Part shown: positions 36,722 through 45,242 of the stretch, piece by piece
How the letters are laid out: each line of letters opens with the position of its first letter
Numbering within the stretch: the first letter of the stretch is position 1
Assembly (NCBI RefSeq): GCF_000282335.1
Contig: NZ_AKJM01000125.1
Coordinates: 1-64,000 of the forward strand
DNA from: Pseudomonas sp. GM48
GTDB lineage: Bacteria > Pseudomonadota > Gammaproteobacteria > Pseudomonadales > Pseudomonadaceae
Reading direction: 5' to 3'
DNA: 64,000 nt
Translations under genes and position numbers: made by a program
Notes under the pieces: generated by a model
The model's database searches: none
The model's input: only the letters and a program-made list of their open reading frames with translations
What the model was told of the DNA's origin: nothing

Positions 36722-37728
36722 TGCGGGCATTGCCTATGAGTAAACCCCTGAAGCTGCTGGCATTCGCCGCGTTGGCAGTGCTGGTCGCCAGTTGTTCGAC
36801 GAGCCGTGCGCCGGCGCAGAAATCATCCACCGCCGTGCGCTCGGCGCCGGGGCTGGACATCAACCGCGCCCACAAGGATGGCGCGCCATGGTGGGACGTC
36901 GATGTGTCGCGCATCCCGGACGCCACACCGACCCTGCACACCGGCCCGTACAAGGCCAACCCGTACACCGTGCTCGGCAAGACTTACTTCCCGTTGCAAG
37001 AATCCAAGACCTACGTGCAGTCGGGTACGGCGTCCTGGTACGGCACCAAGTTCCATGGCCAGAACACCGCCAACGGCGAAGTGTATGACCTGTACGGCAT
37101 GAGTGCCGCGCACAAGACATTACCGCTGCCGAGTTACGTTCGGGTGACCAACCTGGACAACAACAAGAGCGTGATCCTGCGAGTCAACGACCGCGGGCCG
37201 TTCTACTCGGACCGGATCATCGACTTGTCCTACGCTGCCGCCAAGAAACTCGGCTATGCCGAAACCGGCACCGCGCGGGTCAAGGTCGAAGGCATCGACC
37301 CGCAGCAATGGTGGGCAGCGAAAGGCCGTCCGGCGCCTTTGATGCTCAACGAGCCGCAAGTCGCGCAGAATAGCGCCCCGGTGATCACGGCCTCGGCCGG
37401 CACCGTCGAGCAATGGACACCGCCGCCGCAGCAACACGCTGCCGCGGTCGTGCCGGTGCAGCTTGATGCAAAAAAAAACGCTTCTGTACCAGCCTCTGGC
37501 CAGTATCTGCAGGTGGGCGCGTTCGCCAACCCGGACGCTGCAGAACTCCTGAGATCGAAGCTCAGCGGGATGGTGAGCGCTCCGGTGTTCATCAGTTCGA
37601 TCGTGCGCAATCAGCAGACCCTGCATCGGGTTCGCCTGGGCCCGATCGGATCGCCGGGTGAAATCCAGCAGGTGCAGAACAGTGTGCGTCTGGCCAACCT
37701 TGGTTCGCCAAGTGTGGTCACGGAATAA
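36721..37728 (+). CDS. rlpA: RlpA septal lytic transglycosylase lipoprotein
   Basis: 335 aa, starting at ATG 36721 or ATG 36736 (MSKPLKLLAF). Lipobox LVASC, so outer-membrane anchored. Double-psi beta-barrel with SGTASWYGTKFHGQNTANGE and VILRVNDRGPFYSDRIIDLS (catalytic Asp region); C-terminal SPOR domain (about 255-335) that binds denuded glycan at the septum. Cuts strands lacking stem peptides, helping daughter-cell separation. Confidence 0.97.
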   Translation: MRALPMSKPLKLLAFAALAVLVASCSTSRAPAQKSSTAVRSAPGLDINRAHKDGAPWWDVDVSRIPDATPTLHTGPYKANPYTVLGKTYFPLQESKTYVQSGTASWYGTKFHGQNTANGEVYDLYGMSAAHKTLPLPSYVRVTNLDNNKSVILRVNDRGPFYSDRIIDLSYAAAKKLGYAETGTARVKVEGIDPQQWWAAKGRPAPLMLNEPQVAQNSAPVITASAGTVEQWTPPPQQHAAAVVPVQLDAKKNASVPASGQYLQVGAFANPDAAELLRSKLSGMVSAPVFISSIVRNQQTLHRVRLGPIGSPGEIQQVQNSVRLANLGSPSVVTE

Positions 37729-37751
37729 GCAACACGTAGAACTTGATTGAC

Positions 37752-37778
37752 GATTCACCAGCGATTGGGGGGTGAATC
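37752..37778. other. Hairpin between rlpA and dacA
   Basis: GATTCACC, 11-nt loop, GGTGAATC: an 8-bp perfect stem 24 nt after the rlpA stop. There is no T-tract, so it is at best a weak terminator. The rest of the 185-nt gap must carry the dacA promoter, but none is convincing. Confidence 0.45.
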
Positions 37779-37913
37779 AGGTTGTTGGCTCGTTGAAGAA
37801 CAAAAGCCCGGCAAGGGTTACAGAGTGAGCAGCTGAACACGCGATGACTCGTTAGAAAGTCATCTGATTAGTTTTGCCCTTGGGCAGTTTCCATTAGCGA
37901 TTTCGAGAGACGG

Positions 37914-39071
37914 ATGAACATCACCACCTTTGCCAAACGCCTGTTCCTGCTAGTCCCGCTGCTCCTCTCACCTGCCGCGTTCGCGGTCGAGATGATGCCG
38001 TCGCCACCGCAACTGGCCGCCAAGGCCTACGTGCTCATGGATGCCAGCAGCGGTAATGTGCTGGTCGAGAACAACGGTGACCAGCGTCTGCCACCGGCCA
38101 GCTTGACCAAGCTGATGACCGCGTACATCGCGACCCTGGAAATCCGTCGTGGCCAGATCGGCGAAAACGATCCGGTGACCGTCAGCGAAAACGCCTGGCG
38201 TACCGGCGGTTCGCGGATGTTCATCAAGGTCGGCTCGCAGGTCACCGTCAGCGACTTGCTGCACGGCATCATCATCCAGTCGGGTAACGACGCCAGTGTC
38301 GCGCTCTCCGAGCACATCGCCGGTAGCGAAGACGCCTTCGCCGACCTGATGAACAAGACCGTCGCCGACCTGGGCATGACCAACACCCACTTCATGAACC
38401 CGACCGGCCTGCCGAACCCGGAGCACTACTCGTCGGCTCACGACATGGCTGTGCTGGCCCGCGCGATCATCCACGAAGACCCGGCTCACTACGCGATCTA
38501 CTCGCAGAAAGAGTTCTTCTGGAACGGCATCAAGCAACCCAACCGTAACCTGCTGCTGTGGCGCGACAAGACTGTCGACGGTCTGAAAACCGGCCACACC
38601 GACGAAGCGGGCTACTGCATGGTGTCTTCGGCTGTACGTGATGGCATGCGCCTGATCGCCGTGGTGTTCGGCACCAACAGCGAAGTGGCTCGTGCCGCAG
38701 AAACCCAGAAACTGCTGACCTACGGTTTCCGCTTCTTCGAAACCCAGACCTTCTATCAGAAGGGTGCCGAGCTGGCTCAGGCGCCTGTCTGGAAAGGCTC
38801 CACCAATCAAGTCAAGGCCGGCCTGGCCGAAGACCTGACCATGACCCTGCCGAAAGGCCAGCTGAAAAAGCTCGCTGCCAGCATGACCATGAACCCGCAA
38901 CTGGTCGCACCAATCGCCAAGGGCGACGTGATCGGTAAAGTCGAAGTGAAACTGGACGACAAGGTGGTGCACAGCGCTGACCTGATCGCTCTGGACGCTG
39001 TCGAGGAAGGTGGTATCTTCCGCCGCATGTGGGATAGCATCCGTCTATTCTTCTACGGCTTGTTCAACTGA
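37914..39071 (+). CDS. dacA: D-alanyl-D-alanine carboxypeptidase (PBP5/6 type)
   Basis: 385 aa. Signal peptide to about FAVE, then the transpeptidase fold with PASLTKLMTAY (SxxK), IIQSGNDASVAL (SxN) and DGLKTGHTDEAG (KTG), a C-terminal beta domain, and an amphipathic end (MWDSIRLFFYGLF) for membrane attachment. Trims the terminal D-Ala from stem peptides in the periplasm. Called dacC in P. aeruginosa. Follows rlpA in the cell-wall block. Confidence 0.97.
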   Translation: MNITTFAKRLFLLVPLLLSPAAFAVEMMPSPPQLAAKAYVLMDASSGNVLVENNGDQRLPPASLTKLMTAYIATLEIRRGQIGENDPVTVSENAWRTGGSRMFIKVGSQVTVSDLLHGIIIQSGNDASVALSEHIAGSEDAFADLMNKTVADLGMTNTHFMNPTGLPNPEHYSSAHDMAVLARAIIHEDPAHYAIYSQKEFFWNGIKQPNRNLLLWRDKTVDGLKTGHTDEAGYCMVSSAVRDGMRLIAVVFGTNSEVARAAETQKLLTYGFRFFETQTFYQKGAELAQAPVWKGSTNQVKAGLAEDLTMTLPKGQLKKLAASMTMNPQLVAPIAKGDVIGKVEVKLDDKVVHSADLIALDAVEEGGIFRRMWDSIRLFFYGLFN

Positions 39072-39086
39072 ATTTAGTGTGCACCT

Positions 39087-39121
39087 GCATGGCCCCGTGC
39101 TGATCCAGCACGGGGCCATGC
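39087..39121. other. Perfect 16-bp intercistronic hairpin between dacA and ybeD
   Basis: GCATGGCCCCGTGCTG, loop ATC, CAGCACGGGGCCATGC, 15 nt after the dacA stop. Very stable, but with no T-run on either strand. It may protect or process the mRNA between dacA and the ybeD-lipB-lipA genes, for example as an RNase III substrate, or act as a pause site. Confidence 0.7.
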
Positions 39122-39158
39122 CCGTCGCCACGGCTTACGCTCAAGAGGCCGTTACGCC

Positions 39159-39434
39159 ATGACCGATACCGAAGTAAAGGCGCCAAAGATCGAATTCCCG
39201 GTCACTGACTATCCCGTTAAGGTAATCAGCGATACCGGTGTGGGCAACAAGGACAAGATCATCAAGATCGTCGAGAAACACGCCAAGATCAACGATGAGC
39301 GTGTTGACGAGCGCCAGAGCAGCAACGGCAAATACACCACCATTCAGTTGCACATCGTCGCGACCGACCAGGACCAGCTGTACAACATCAACAGCGAACT
39401 GCGGGCCACCGGCTTCGTGCACATGGTGTTGTGA
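39159..39434 (+). CDS. ybeD: YbeD/DUF493 family protein
   Basis: 91 aa ACT-like small domain protein: [20 protein letters not shown] and [19 protein letters not shown]. Found next to lipB in many proteobacteria; proposed regulatory link to lipoate metabolism is not proven. Its stop TGA overlaps the lipB ATG. Confidence 0.95.
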   Translation: MTDTEVKAPKIEFPVTDYPVKVISDTGVGNKDKIIKIVEKHAKINDERVDERQSSNGKYTTIQLHIVATDQDQLYNINSELRATGFVHMVL

Positions 39435-40081
39435 TGTCCGGCACGCTGGGCTTTCGCGAGCTCGGCCAGATGGCTTACGAGCCGGTCTGGCACGCCATGC
39501 AACGCTTCACCAACGAACGCGGCAGCGATGCCGCCGACGAAATCTGGCTGGTGGAACACCCCCCGGTGTTCACCCAGGGCCAGGCGGGCAAGGCCGAGCA
39601 TCTGCTACTTCCCGGTGATATTCCGGTGGTGCAGGTCGACCGTGGTGGTCAGGTGACCTACCACGGCCCCGGCCAACTGGTGGCATATCTGCTGCTGGAC
39701 GTACGCAAGCTCGGTTTTGGTGTGCGCGATCTGGTCACCCGGATGGAGCAATGCCTGATCGAGCTGCTCGCCAGTTACGGCGTGACCGCCGCGGCCAAGC
39801 CTGATGCACCGGGTGTTTATGTCGACGGGGCGAAAATCGCTTCCCTGGGTCTGCGGATCCGCCACGGTTGTTCCTTTCATGGCCTGGCCTTGAACGTGGA
39901 CATGAACCTGGAACCGTTTCGACGGATTAATCCCTGCGGCTACGCCGGGCTGGCGATGACCCAGCTGAGCGATCACGCAGGACCGATTGAATTTGCCGAG
40001 GTAAGTGCCCGGCTGCGCGCGCAGCTCGTCAAACACCTCGACTATGCTGAGCAGACGACCCTGACGGGCGGAATCGACTGA
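39434..40081 (+). CDS. lipB: Octanoyl-[ACP]:protein N-octanoyltransferase
   Basis: 215 aa from ATG 39434, overlapping the ybeD stop. Transfers octanoate from acyl carrier protein to lipoate-dependent enzymes. Family motif [19 protein letters not shown], catalytic Lys in [19 protein letters not shown] and catalytic Cys in [14 protein letters not shown]. Followed by lipA after 1 nt. Confidence 0.98.
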   Translation: MSGTLGFRELGQMAYEPVWHAMQRFTNERGSDAADEIWLVEHPPVFTQGQAGKAEHLLLPGDIPVVQVDRGGQVTYHGPGQLVAYLLLDVRKLGFGVRDLVTRMEQCLIELLASYGVTAAAKPDAPGVYVDGAKIASLGLRIRHGCSFHGLALNVDMNLEPFRRINPCGYAGLAMTQLSDHAGPIEFAEVSARLRAQLVKHLDYAEQTTLTGGID

Positions 40082-40082
40082 T

Positions 40083-41105
40083 ATGACTACTGATGCAGTG
40101 CAAACCATGATCCCGACGCTTGATGTCACCGAGCGCCCGGCCCCGCGTCCCAAGGTTGAAGCCGGCGTCAAGCTGCGCGGCGCCGAGAAGGTTGCACGCA
40201 TCCCGGTGAAGATCATTCCGACCACCGAACTGCCGAAAAAACCTGACTGGATTCGTGTACGCATCCCGGTTTCGCCGGAAGTCGACCGCATCAAGGCCCT
40301 GCTGCGCAAACACAAGCTGCACAGCGTCTGTGAAGAAGCGTCCTGCCCGAACCTGGGCGAGTGCTTCTCCGGTGGCACCGCGACTTTCATGATCATGGGT
40401 GACATTTGCACCCGTCGTTGCCCGTTCTGCGACGTCGGCCACGGCCGTCCGAAGCCACTGGACGTCAACGAGCCGGAAAGCCTGGCCATCGCCATCGCCG
40501 ACCTGCGCCTGAAGTACGTGGTGATCACCTCGGTGGACCGTGATGACCTGCGCGACGGTGGTGCCCAGCACTTTGCCGACTGCATCCGCGAAATCCGCAA
40601 GCTGTCGCCGAACGTGCAGCTCGAAACCCTGGTCCCGGACTACCGTGGCCGCATGGACATCGCGCTGGAAATCACTGCTGCCGAGCCACCGGATGTGTTC
40701 AACCACAACCTGGAAACCGTGCCGCGCCTGTACAAGGCTGCGCGTCCGGGTTCGGACTACCAGTGGTCGCTGACCTTGCTGCAACGCTTCAAGCAGATGA
40801 TGCCGCACATTCCGACCAAGTCCGGCTTGATGCTGGGCCTGGGCGAAACCGACGAAGAAGTCATCGAAGTCATGAAGCGCATGCGCGAACACGACATCGA
40901 CATGCTGACCCTGGGCCAGTACCTGCAACCGTCCCGCAGCCACTTGCCGGTGCAGCGCTTCGTGCACCCGGACACCTTCGCCTGGTTCGCCGAGGAAGGC
41001 TACAAGATGGGCTTCAAGAACGTTGCTTCGGGTCCGTTGGTACGCTCCTCGTATCACGCCGACGAGCAGGCCAAGCTGGTCAAGGCCGAGCTGATGTCGT
41101 CCTGA
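40083..41105 (+). CDS. lipA: Lipoyl synthase
   Basis: 340 aa radical-SAM enzyme that inserts two sulfurs into bound octanoyl groups. The auxiliary cluster motif is [12 protein letters not shown] and the radical-SAM motif [15 protein letters not shown]; also [20 protein letters not shown] and late [16 protein letters not shown]. Last gene of the block; a strong terminator follows. Confidence 0.98.
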   Translation: MTTDAVQTMIPTLDVTERPAPRPKVEAGVKLRGAEKVARIPVKIIPTTELPKKPDWIRVRIPVSPEVDRIKALLRKHKLHSVCEEASCPNLGECFSGGTATFMIMGDICTRRCPFCDVGHGRPKPLDVNEPESLAIAIADLRLKYVVITSVDRDDLRDGGAQHFADCIREIRKLSPNVQLETLVPDYRGRMDIALEITAAEPPDVFNHNLETVPRLYKAARPGSDYQWSLTLLQRFKQMMPHIPTKSGLMLGLGETDEEVIEVMKRMREHDIDMLTLGQYLQPSRSHLPVQRFVHPDTFAWFAEEGYKMGFKNVASGPLVRSSYHADEQAKLVKAELMSS

Positions 41106-41123
41106 TCGACGGTGAAACATAAA

Positions 41124-41161
41124 ACGCCCGCAAGGTTTCAAAGCCTCGCGGGCGTTTTTTT
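41124..41161 (+). terminator. Rho-independent terminator after lipA
   Basis: ACGCCCGC then AGG, a short loop, CCT then GCGGGCGT followed by a 7-nt T-run: a GC-rich stem with one mismatch. Ends the proA-lipA gene block. Confidence 0.93.
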
Positions 41162-41278
41162 GCCTGGCCTACGGCACTGGCCGTATTTTCCTGCAACTTG
41201 CGGGGCGACGGACCCTCTTCTGTTTGTCCCCGTTCCTGACTACTGTGTGCTGAAGTTTTCACGCAGGGAGATTCACGG

Positions 41279-42229
41279 ATGACCGCTCGACCGATCCACA
41301 GCCTTTGCCCTCAAGCTCCCGTCCCGGCACTGCCGTCGGAAGGCATGATCGGCGTTATTGCACCCGCCGGTCCCGCGGCGCTGGACACCGACAAGGCGCT
41401 ACGATGGATGCGTGCCCGGGGTTATTCACTGAAAGTGTTTCCCGGGGTCTACGAGAAAGACGGCTATCTGGCCGGCAGTGATGATGTGCGCCTGAACGAT
41501 CTGCACGCCGCGTTCGCGGATCGTGACGTCGATGCCATCATTTGTCTGCGTGGCGGATACGGCACGCCCCGGCTGCTCGATCGTATCGATTTCAAGTTGT
41601 TGCGTGACAACGCCAAGCCGTTCGTCGGCTACAGCGACATCACTGCGCTGCATTTGGCAATCAGCCGATATGCAGGCTTCGTGACGTTTCATGGGCCGAT
41701 GCTCAATGCCGACCTGCTGGGTGACAAGCAACAACCTACAGAGTCTTCCTTCTTCAACATGCTGCGAGGGCAGGTGAGGGCGGGCACAGTGCTGGCGCAC
41801 CCGGTGGCCTACCCGCTGACCACGATCGAGCCGGGCATTGCCCATGGACGCTTGCTCGGCGGCAATCTGGCCATGATTACCGCAACCATGGGCACGCCTT
41901 ACGAGATGGACGCCGAGGGCGTCATTCTGTTGATCGAGGACATCAACGAGCCGCTGTATCGCATCGACCGGTTGCTGACCCAGCTGCGGCTGGCAGGCAC
42001 GTTGCACAAGCTGCGCGGCGTGTTGGTCGGGGATGTGGCGGGCGTGGAGGTGACCGCGCTGGAGCGGTTGCTCAAGCAGACCTTCGAGGCATTGAAGATT
42101 CCGGTACTGTCCGGATGGCGCAGCGGCCATTGCGACCCGAACCTGACCTTGCCCATGGGGGCGTTGGTGCGGCTGGATGCAGGGAACAAGGAGTTGGTGT
42201 TGGAGCAGGACGTGGTGGTCAGGCGCTAG
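41279..42229 (+). CDS. LD-carboxypeptidase (peptidase family S66)
   Basis: 316 aa. Family S66 cleaves the L,D bond before the terminal D-Ala of tetrapeptides, a step in peptidoglycan recycling. Blocks: GMIGVIAPAGPAALD, CLRGGYGTPRLLDRID, FVGYSDITALHLAIS (nucleophilic Ser) and ILLIEDINEPLYRIDRLL (Glu of the triad). Stand-alone gene with GGGAG upstream. Confidence 0.95.
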   Translation: MTARPIHSLCPQAPVPALPSEGMIGVIAPAGPAALDTDKALRWMRARGYSLKVFPGVYEKDGYLAGSDDVRLNDLHAAFADRDVDAIICLRGGYGTPRLLDRIDFKLLRDNAKPFVGYSDITALHLAISRYAGFVTFHGPMLNADLLGDKQQPTESSFFNMLRGQVRAGTVLAHPVAYPLTTIEPGIAHGRLLGGNLAMITATMGTPYEMDAEGVILLIEDINEPLYRIDRLLTQLRLAGTLHKLRGVLVGDVAGVEVTALERLLKQTFEALKIPVLSGWRSGHCDPNLTLPMGALVRLDAGNKELVLEQDVVVRR

Positions 42230-42252
42230 ATTTTCGCTGTCTGTCAGTCAGT

Positions 42253-42340
42253 CTTCGCGAGCAAGCCCGCTCCCACATTCGACCGTATTCCCATGCAGGA
42301 GCGCGGTTAAATGTGGGAGCGGGCTTGCTCGCGAAAGCGG
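42253..42340. repeat. REP doublet, family A, reverse-forward
   Basis: CTTCGCGAGCAAGCCCGCTCCCAC, a spacer of about 35 bp starting ATTCGAC, then GTGGGAGCGGGCTTGCTCGCGAA. The shortest spacer of this type in the window. Lies between the convergent LD-carboxypeptidase and transglycosylase genes. Confidence 0.92.
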
Positions 42341-42358
42341 TTTCAGCCGTACAGTTAA

Positions 42359-43681
42359 CTAGCGGTTACGCAAACCTTCCAGCAACTTGTGTGTCGGATA
42401 GCCATCCGCCGGCCAGCCAAACGACTGCTGGGCGCTGCGGATCGCCTTGCGGGTATTGGCGCCAATGATCCCGTCGGCGGTGCCGGCGTCGTAGTTTTGC
42501 GCGCTCAACAGGTTTTGCAGTTCGATCCGCTCGGTACGGCTCAGTGGCAGGTCATCCTTTGGCCACATGCCGCTGATCAAGCCTGCGCCATTGAAGCGTT
42601 CGGACAACAGGCTCACCCCCAAGGCGTAGGACGACGAGTTGTTGTACTTGAGAATCGCACGGAAGTTATCGAACACCAGGAACGCCGGGCCACGATAGCC
42701 TGCCGGCAACAGCAGTGCTGCGGACAGTTGCTCCGAGCCGGCTGGGACCTGGCCGCCATTGGGTAGCGTAATGCCCAGTTGCCGCCATTCGGCGACACTC
42801 TTGCGAATCGTGCCATCGGCCAGCACGTAGTTGAAGCCGCTCGGCAGCTGGACTTCAAAGCCCCACGGCTGACCTCGCTGCCAGCCTGAGCTTTGCAGGT
42901 AGTGCGCGGTCGAGGCCAGGGCGTCGGCCGAGCTGCCCCAGATATCGCGACGGCCGTCACCATCGAAGTCCACGGCATGGGTGTTGTAGGTGGTCGGGAT
43001 GAATTGGGTCTGGCCCATGGCGCCGGCCCAGGATCCGAGCATCTTCTCGGGTTCGATATCGCCTTGTTGCAGGATTTGCAGGGCTGCAATCAATTGCGCG
43101 TGGGCGAAACCGGGCCGACGGCCTTCGTAGGCCAGGGTCGCCAGCGAGTTGATCACCGACTTGTTGCCCTGGAACTGGCCAAAGTTGCTTTCCATTCCCC
43201 ACACGGCTACCAGCGCCTGACGGTTAACGCCGTAACGCTGCTCGATGCTTTGCAGGATGTCAGCGTACTGGTTGATCAGCGACTGGCCTTTACGGACCCG
43301 TAGCGGCGACAAGGCGCCATCGAGGTATTCCCACACCGGTTTTGCGAATTCCGGTTGGCTGCGATCGGCACGGATCACGCTAGGGTCGAAGCTGACATTG
43401 GCGAAAGCGCGATCAAACAGATCGGCGCGGATACCGGCGGCCAGGGCATCCTTGCGGAAACCCTCCTGCCATTCGGCAAAGGTCTGGGTTGGCTGGATAT
43501 CGAGGTTCTCACCCGTCGGAACCACAGGCGGAACAACCGCCGGGGCGGTGGCGACAGGGAGCGTCTGAAGCGGCTGAGCGTCGGCTGCGGTCGGTTTTTC
43601 CGCACAGGCGACAAGCAAAACAAGGCTGGATGCAGCGATCAATTGGCGTAAGTGCCAACGACGGAGAAGACAAAAGGGCAT
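42359..43681 (-). CDS. Lytic murein transglycosylase with peptidoglycan-binding domain (SltB3-like)
   Basis: 440 aa from ATG 43681. Lipobox LLVACAE near residue 25, so membrane-anchored. GH103 catalytic domain with the Glu in VAVWGMESNFGQFQG, then GSWAGAMGQTQFIPTTYN and VDFDGDGRRDIWG; C-terminal PG_binding_1 domain (LLSAQNYDAGTADGIIGANT). Paralogue of the MltB-type gene at 35711. In P. aeruginosa the gene in this neighbourhood is called SltB3 (from memory). Confidence 0.94.
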   Translation of the reverse strand: MPFCLLRRWHLRQLIAASSLVLLVACAEKPTAADAQPLQTLPVATAPAVVPPVVPTGENLDIQPTQTFAEWQEGFRKDALAAGIRADLFDRAFANVSFDPSVIRADRSQPEFAKPVWEYLDGALSPLRVRKGQSLINQYADILQSIEQRYGVNRQALVAVWGMESNFGQFQGNKSVINSLATLAYEGRRPGFAHAQLIAALQILQQGDIEPEKMLGSWAGAMGQTQFIPTTYNTHAVDFDGDGRRDIWGSSADALASTAHYLQSSGWQRGQPWGFEVQLPSGFNYVLADGTIRKSVAEWRQLGITLPNGGQVPAGSEQLSAALLLPAGYRGPAFLVFDNFRAILKYNNSSSYALGVSLLSERFNGAGLISGMWPKDDLPLSRTERIELQNLLSAQNYDAGTADGIIGANTRKAIRSAQQSFGWPADGYPTHKLLEGLRNR

Positions 43682-43742
43682 GCACGGGTCCAGGGAGTAC
43701 GAATCAGGTACAGACCTTACCATGTCAAAGGGGTGTTCTGCT

Positions 43743-43907
43743 TTAAGCAGCCAGAAAGTAAGAAGCCTCCCAGCTGTCAGACTGGAAGGCTTCGCGGCGG
43801 TAACTGCCTTTGCCCTTGGCCGGGCGTTCCTGGCGGCTGCGGAACAGTGGCTGGGCGATGATGGATTTGGCCTTGTTGGGGCCGTGTTTTGACGGCTTTT
43901 TGCTCAT
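43743..43907 (-). CDS. arfA: Alternative ribosome-rescue factor ArfA
   Basis: 54 aa (MSKKPSKHGPNKAKSIIAQ...). The ArfA core is present: IIAQPLFRSRQERPAKGKGS followed by YRREAF; in E. coli this region enters the empty mRNA channel of stalled ribosomes and recruits release factor 2. A 12-bp RNA stem (43762-43793) falls inside codons 39-49, as in E. coli, where RNase III cutting at such a hairpin yields a truncated active ArfA and makes expression depend on tmRNA failing. The Shine-Dalgarno sequence is poor (GAGA). Confidence 0.88.
   Translation of the reverse strand: MSKKPSKHGPNKAKSIIAQPLFRSRQERPAKGKGSYRREAFQSDSWEASYFLAA
43762..43793 (-). promoter_or_regulatory. RNA hairpin inside the arfA coding sequence
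   Basis: On the minus strand GAAGCCTTCCAG, loop TCTGACAG, CTGGGAGGCTTC: 12 paired positions with one G.U wobble. It covers codons 39-49 of 54. By analogy with E. coli arfA it would be an RNase III target or transcription stop that produces a non-stop mRNA. Confidence 0.75.
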
Positions 43908-43977
43908 GATGATGTCTCGCAAGGAGGTGGTTTTTGCGGGGCAAATCATCGGCCGAAGTTGGGGGGCTGTCTAGTCC

Positions 43978-43983
43978 CGTATA
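43978..43983 (-). promoter_or_regulatory. Possible -10 box of arfA
   Basis: Minus strand reads CTCTATACGGG, a TATACG -10-like hexamer about 70 nt before the arfA start. No good -35 is seen. Confidence 0.25.
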
Positions 43984-44022
43984 GAGTAGGAACATTCTGA
44001 ATGGGGCGTGAGGTTGGTGTTT

Positions 44023-44155
44023 TGTGGCGAGGGGGCTTGCCCCCGTTGGGGCGCGAAGCGCACCCATAACCGGTGCACGCGGTAGTGCAGTTAAACCGTG
44101 TATGTCGATTTTACGACGGCTTCGCCGCCGAACGGGGGCAAGCCCCCTCGCCACA
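44023..44155. repeat. Paired inverted repeat, family B, GGGGG/CCCCC variant
   Basis: TGTGGCGAGGGGGCTTGCCCCC and its exact reverse complement at the ends; inner hairpins GGGGCGCGAAGCGCACCC and GACGGCTTCGCCGCCG. Lies between arfA and holA, 10 bp beyond the holA stop codon. Confidence 0.9.
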
Positions 44156-44165
44156 GGAAAGTGGA

Positions 44166-45203
44166 TTACTCCGCCGGCAATGTCAGCCGTTGCCCGGCCA
44201 TCAACAGCGTCAATCGGCTCAGGCTCATCCACGGCGAACCGGCCGCCTGGCCCTTGATCTGCGCGTCGATGCGCTGTGCTTCGAGCAGCAGTTGCGCCCA
44301 GCGTTGCGCCGAGTAGCGTTGCAGAGCTTTGCTCATCAACGGTTTGCGTTTGTCCCAGACCGGAGGTTTGGCCTGGCTGAAGGCCTTGTCCAGCGGCGTC
44401 CCCTGGCTGTATTGCAGGGAAATATTGGCCAGCAGGCGCAACTCCCGGGCCAGGGCCCAGAGAATCACCGGCGGCTCGACGCCTTCGCCGCGCAAGCCTT
44501 CGAGCATGCGCAAGGCATGGGCCGCTTCGCCATTGAGCACCGCATCGGTCAGGCCGAAGACGTCGAAGCGCGCACTGTCGGCCACCGCAGCCTGCACGGT
44601 TTCAACGGTGATCTGTCCCCCTTCGGCCATCAGTTTGAGCTTTTCGATTTCCTGGGCCGCGGCCAGCAAGTTGCCCTCGACCCGCGCAGCGATCAGCTCA
44701 ACGGCGTCCTGGCTGGCGGAAAGCCCGGCCTGGGACAGGCGTTGGCGGATCCAGCTCGGCAACTGGGCGACATCGACTGGCCAGATCTGCACGAACTGGG
44801 TCTGCTGTCCTTCGACCAGCGCTTTGCCCCACTTGGTTTTCTGCGCGCTGCCATCGAGTTTTGGCAGGCTGATCAGCAGCACGGTGTCTTCGGCCGGGCG
44901 CGAGCAGTATTCGATAAGCGCGGCGGCACCTTTATCGCCGGGTTTACCGGAAGGCAGGCGCAGTTCCAGCAGACGTTTTTCGGCAAACAGCGACATGCTG
45001 GCACCGGCTTGCAGCAACGTTCCCCAGTCGAAACTGGCGTCGGCGGCAAACACCTGGCGTTCATCGAATCCCTGCTGACGGGCGGCAGCGCGAATAGCGT
45101 CGGCCGCCTCCTGACACAGCAGCGGGTCATCGCCGCTGATGATGTAGACCGGCGCAAGGGCGCCTTGCAGGTGTTTGGCGAGTTGGGCGGGGGCGAGCTT
45201 CAT
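44166..45203 (-). CDS. holA: DNA polymerase III delta subunit
   Basis: 345 aa from ATG 45203 (MKLAPAQLAKHLQGALAP). Clamp-loader subunit that opens the beta sliding clamp. Typical: YIISGDDPLLCQEAADAIR, LLELRLPSGKPGDKGAAALI and WALARELRLLANI. lptE lies upstream with a 39-nt gap containing a hairpin, so both are probably transcribed with leuS. Confidence 0.96.
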   Translation of the reverse strand: MKLAPAQLAKHLQGALAPVYIISGDDPLLCQEAADAIRAAARQQGFDERQVFAADASFDWGTLLQAGASMSLFAEKRLLELRLPSGKPGDKGAAALIEYCSRPAEDTVLLISLPKLDGSAQKTKWGKALVEGQQTQFVQIWPVDVAQLPSWIRQRLSQAGLSASQDAVELIAARVEGNLLAAAQEIEKLKLMAEGGQITVETVQAAVADSARFDVFGLTDAVLNGEAAHALRMLEGLRGEGVEPPVILWALARELRLLANISLQYSQGTPLDKAFSQAKPPVWDKRKPLMSKALQRYSAQRWAQLLLEAQRIDAQIKGQAAGSPWMSLSRLTLLMAGQRLTLPAE

Positions 45204-45216
45204 AAGAAAGGGCAAA

Positions 45217-45236
45217 CGGGGCGCCTGAGCGCCCCG
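45217..45236. other. Hairpin between lptE and holA
   Basis: CGGGGCGC, loop CTGA, GCGCCCCG: a perfect 8-bp stem just before the holA start codon. On the minus strand it is followed by TTTGCCCTTTCTT, so partial termination before holA is possible. Confidence 0.5.
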
Positions 45237-45242
45237 TAAGTC

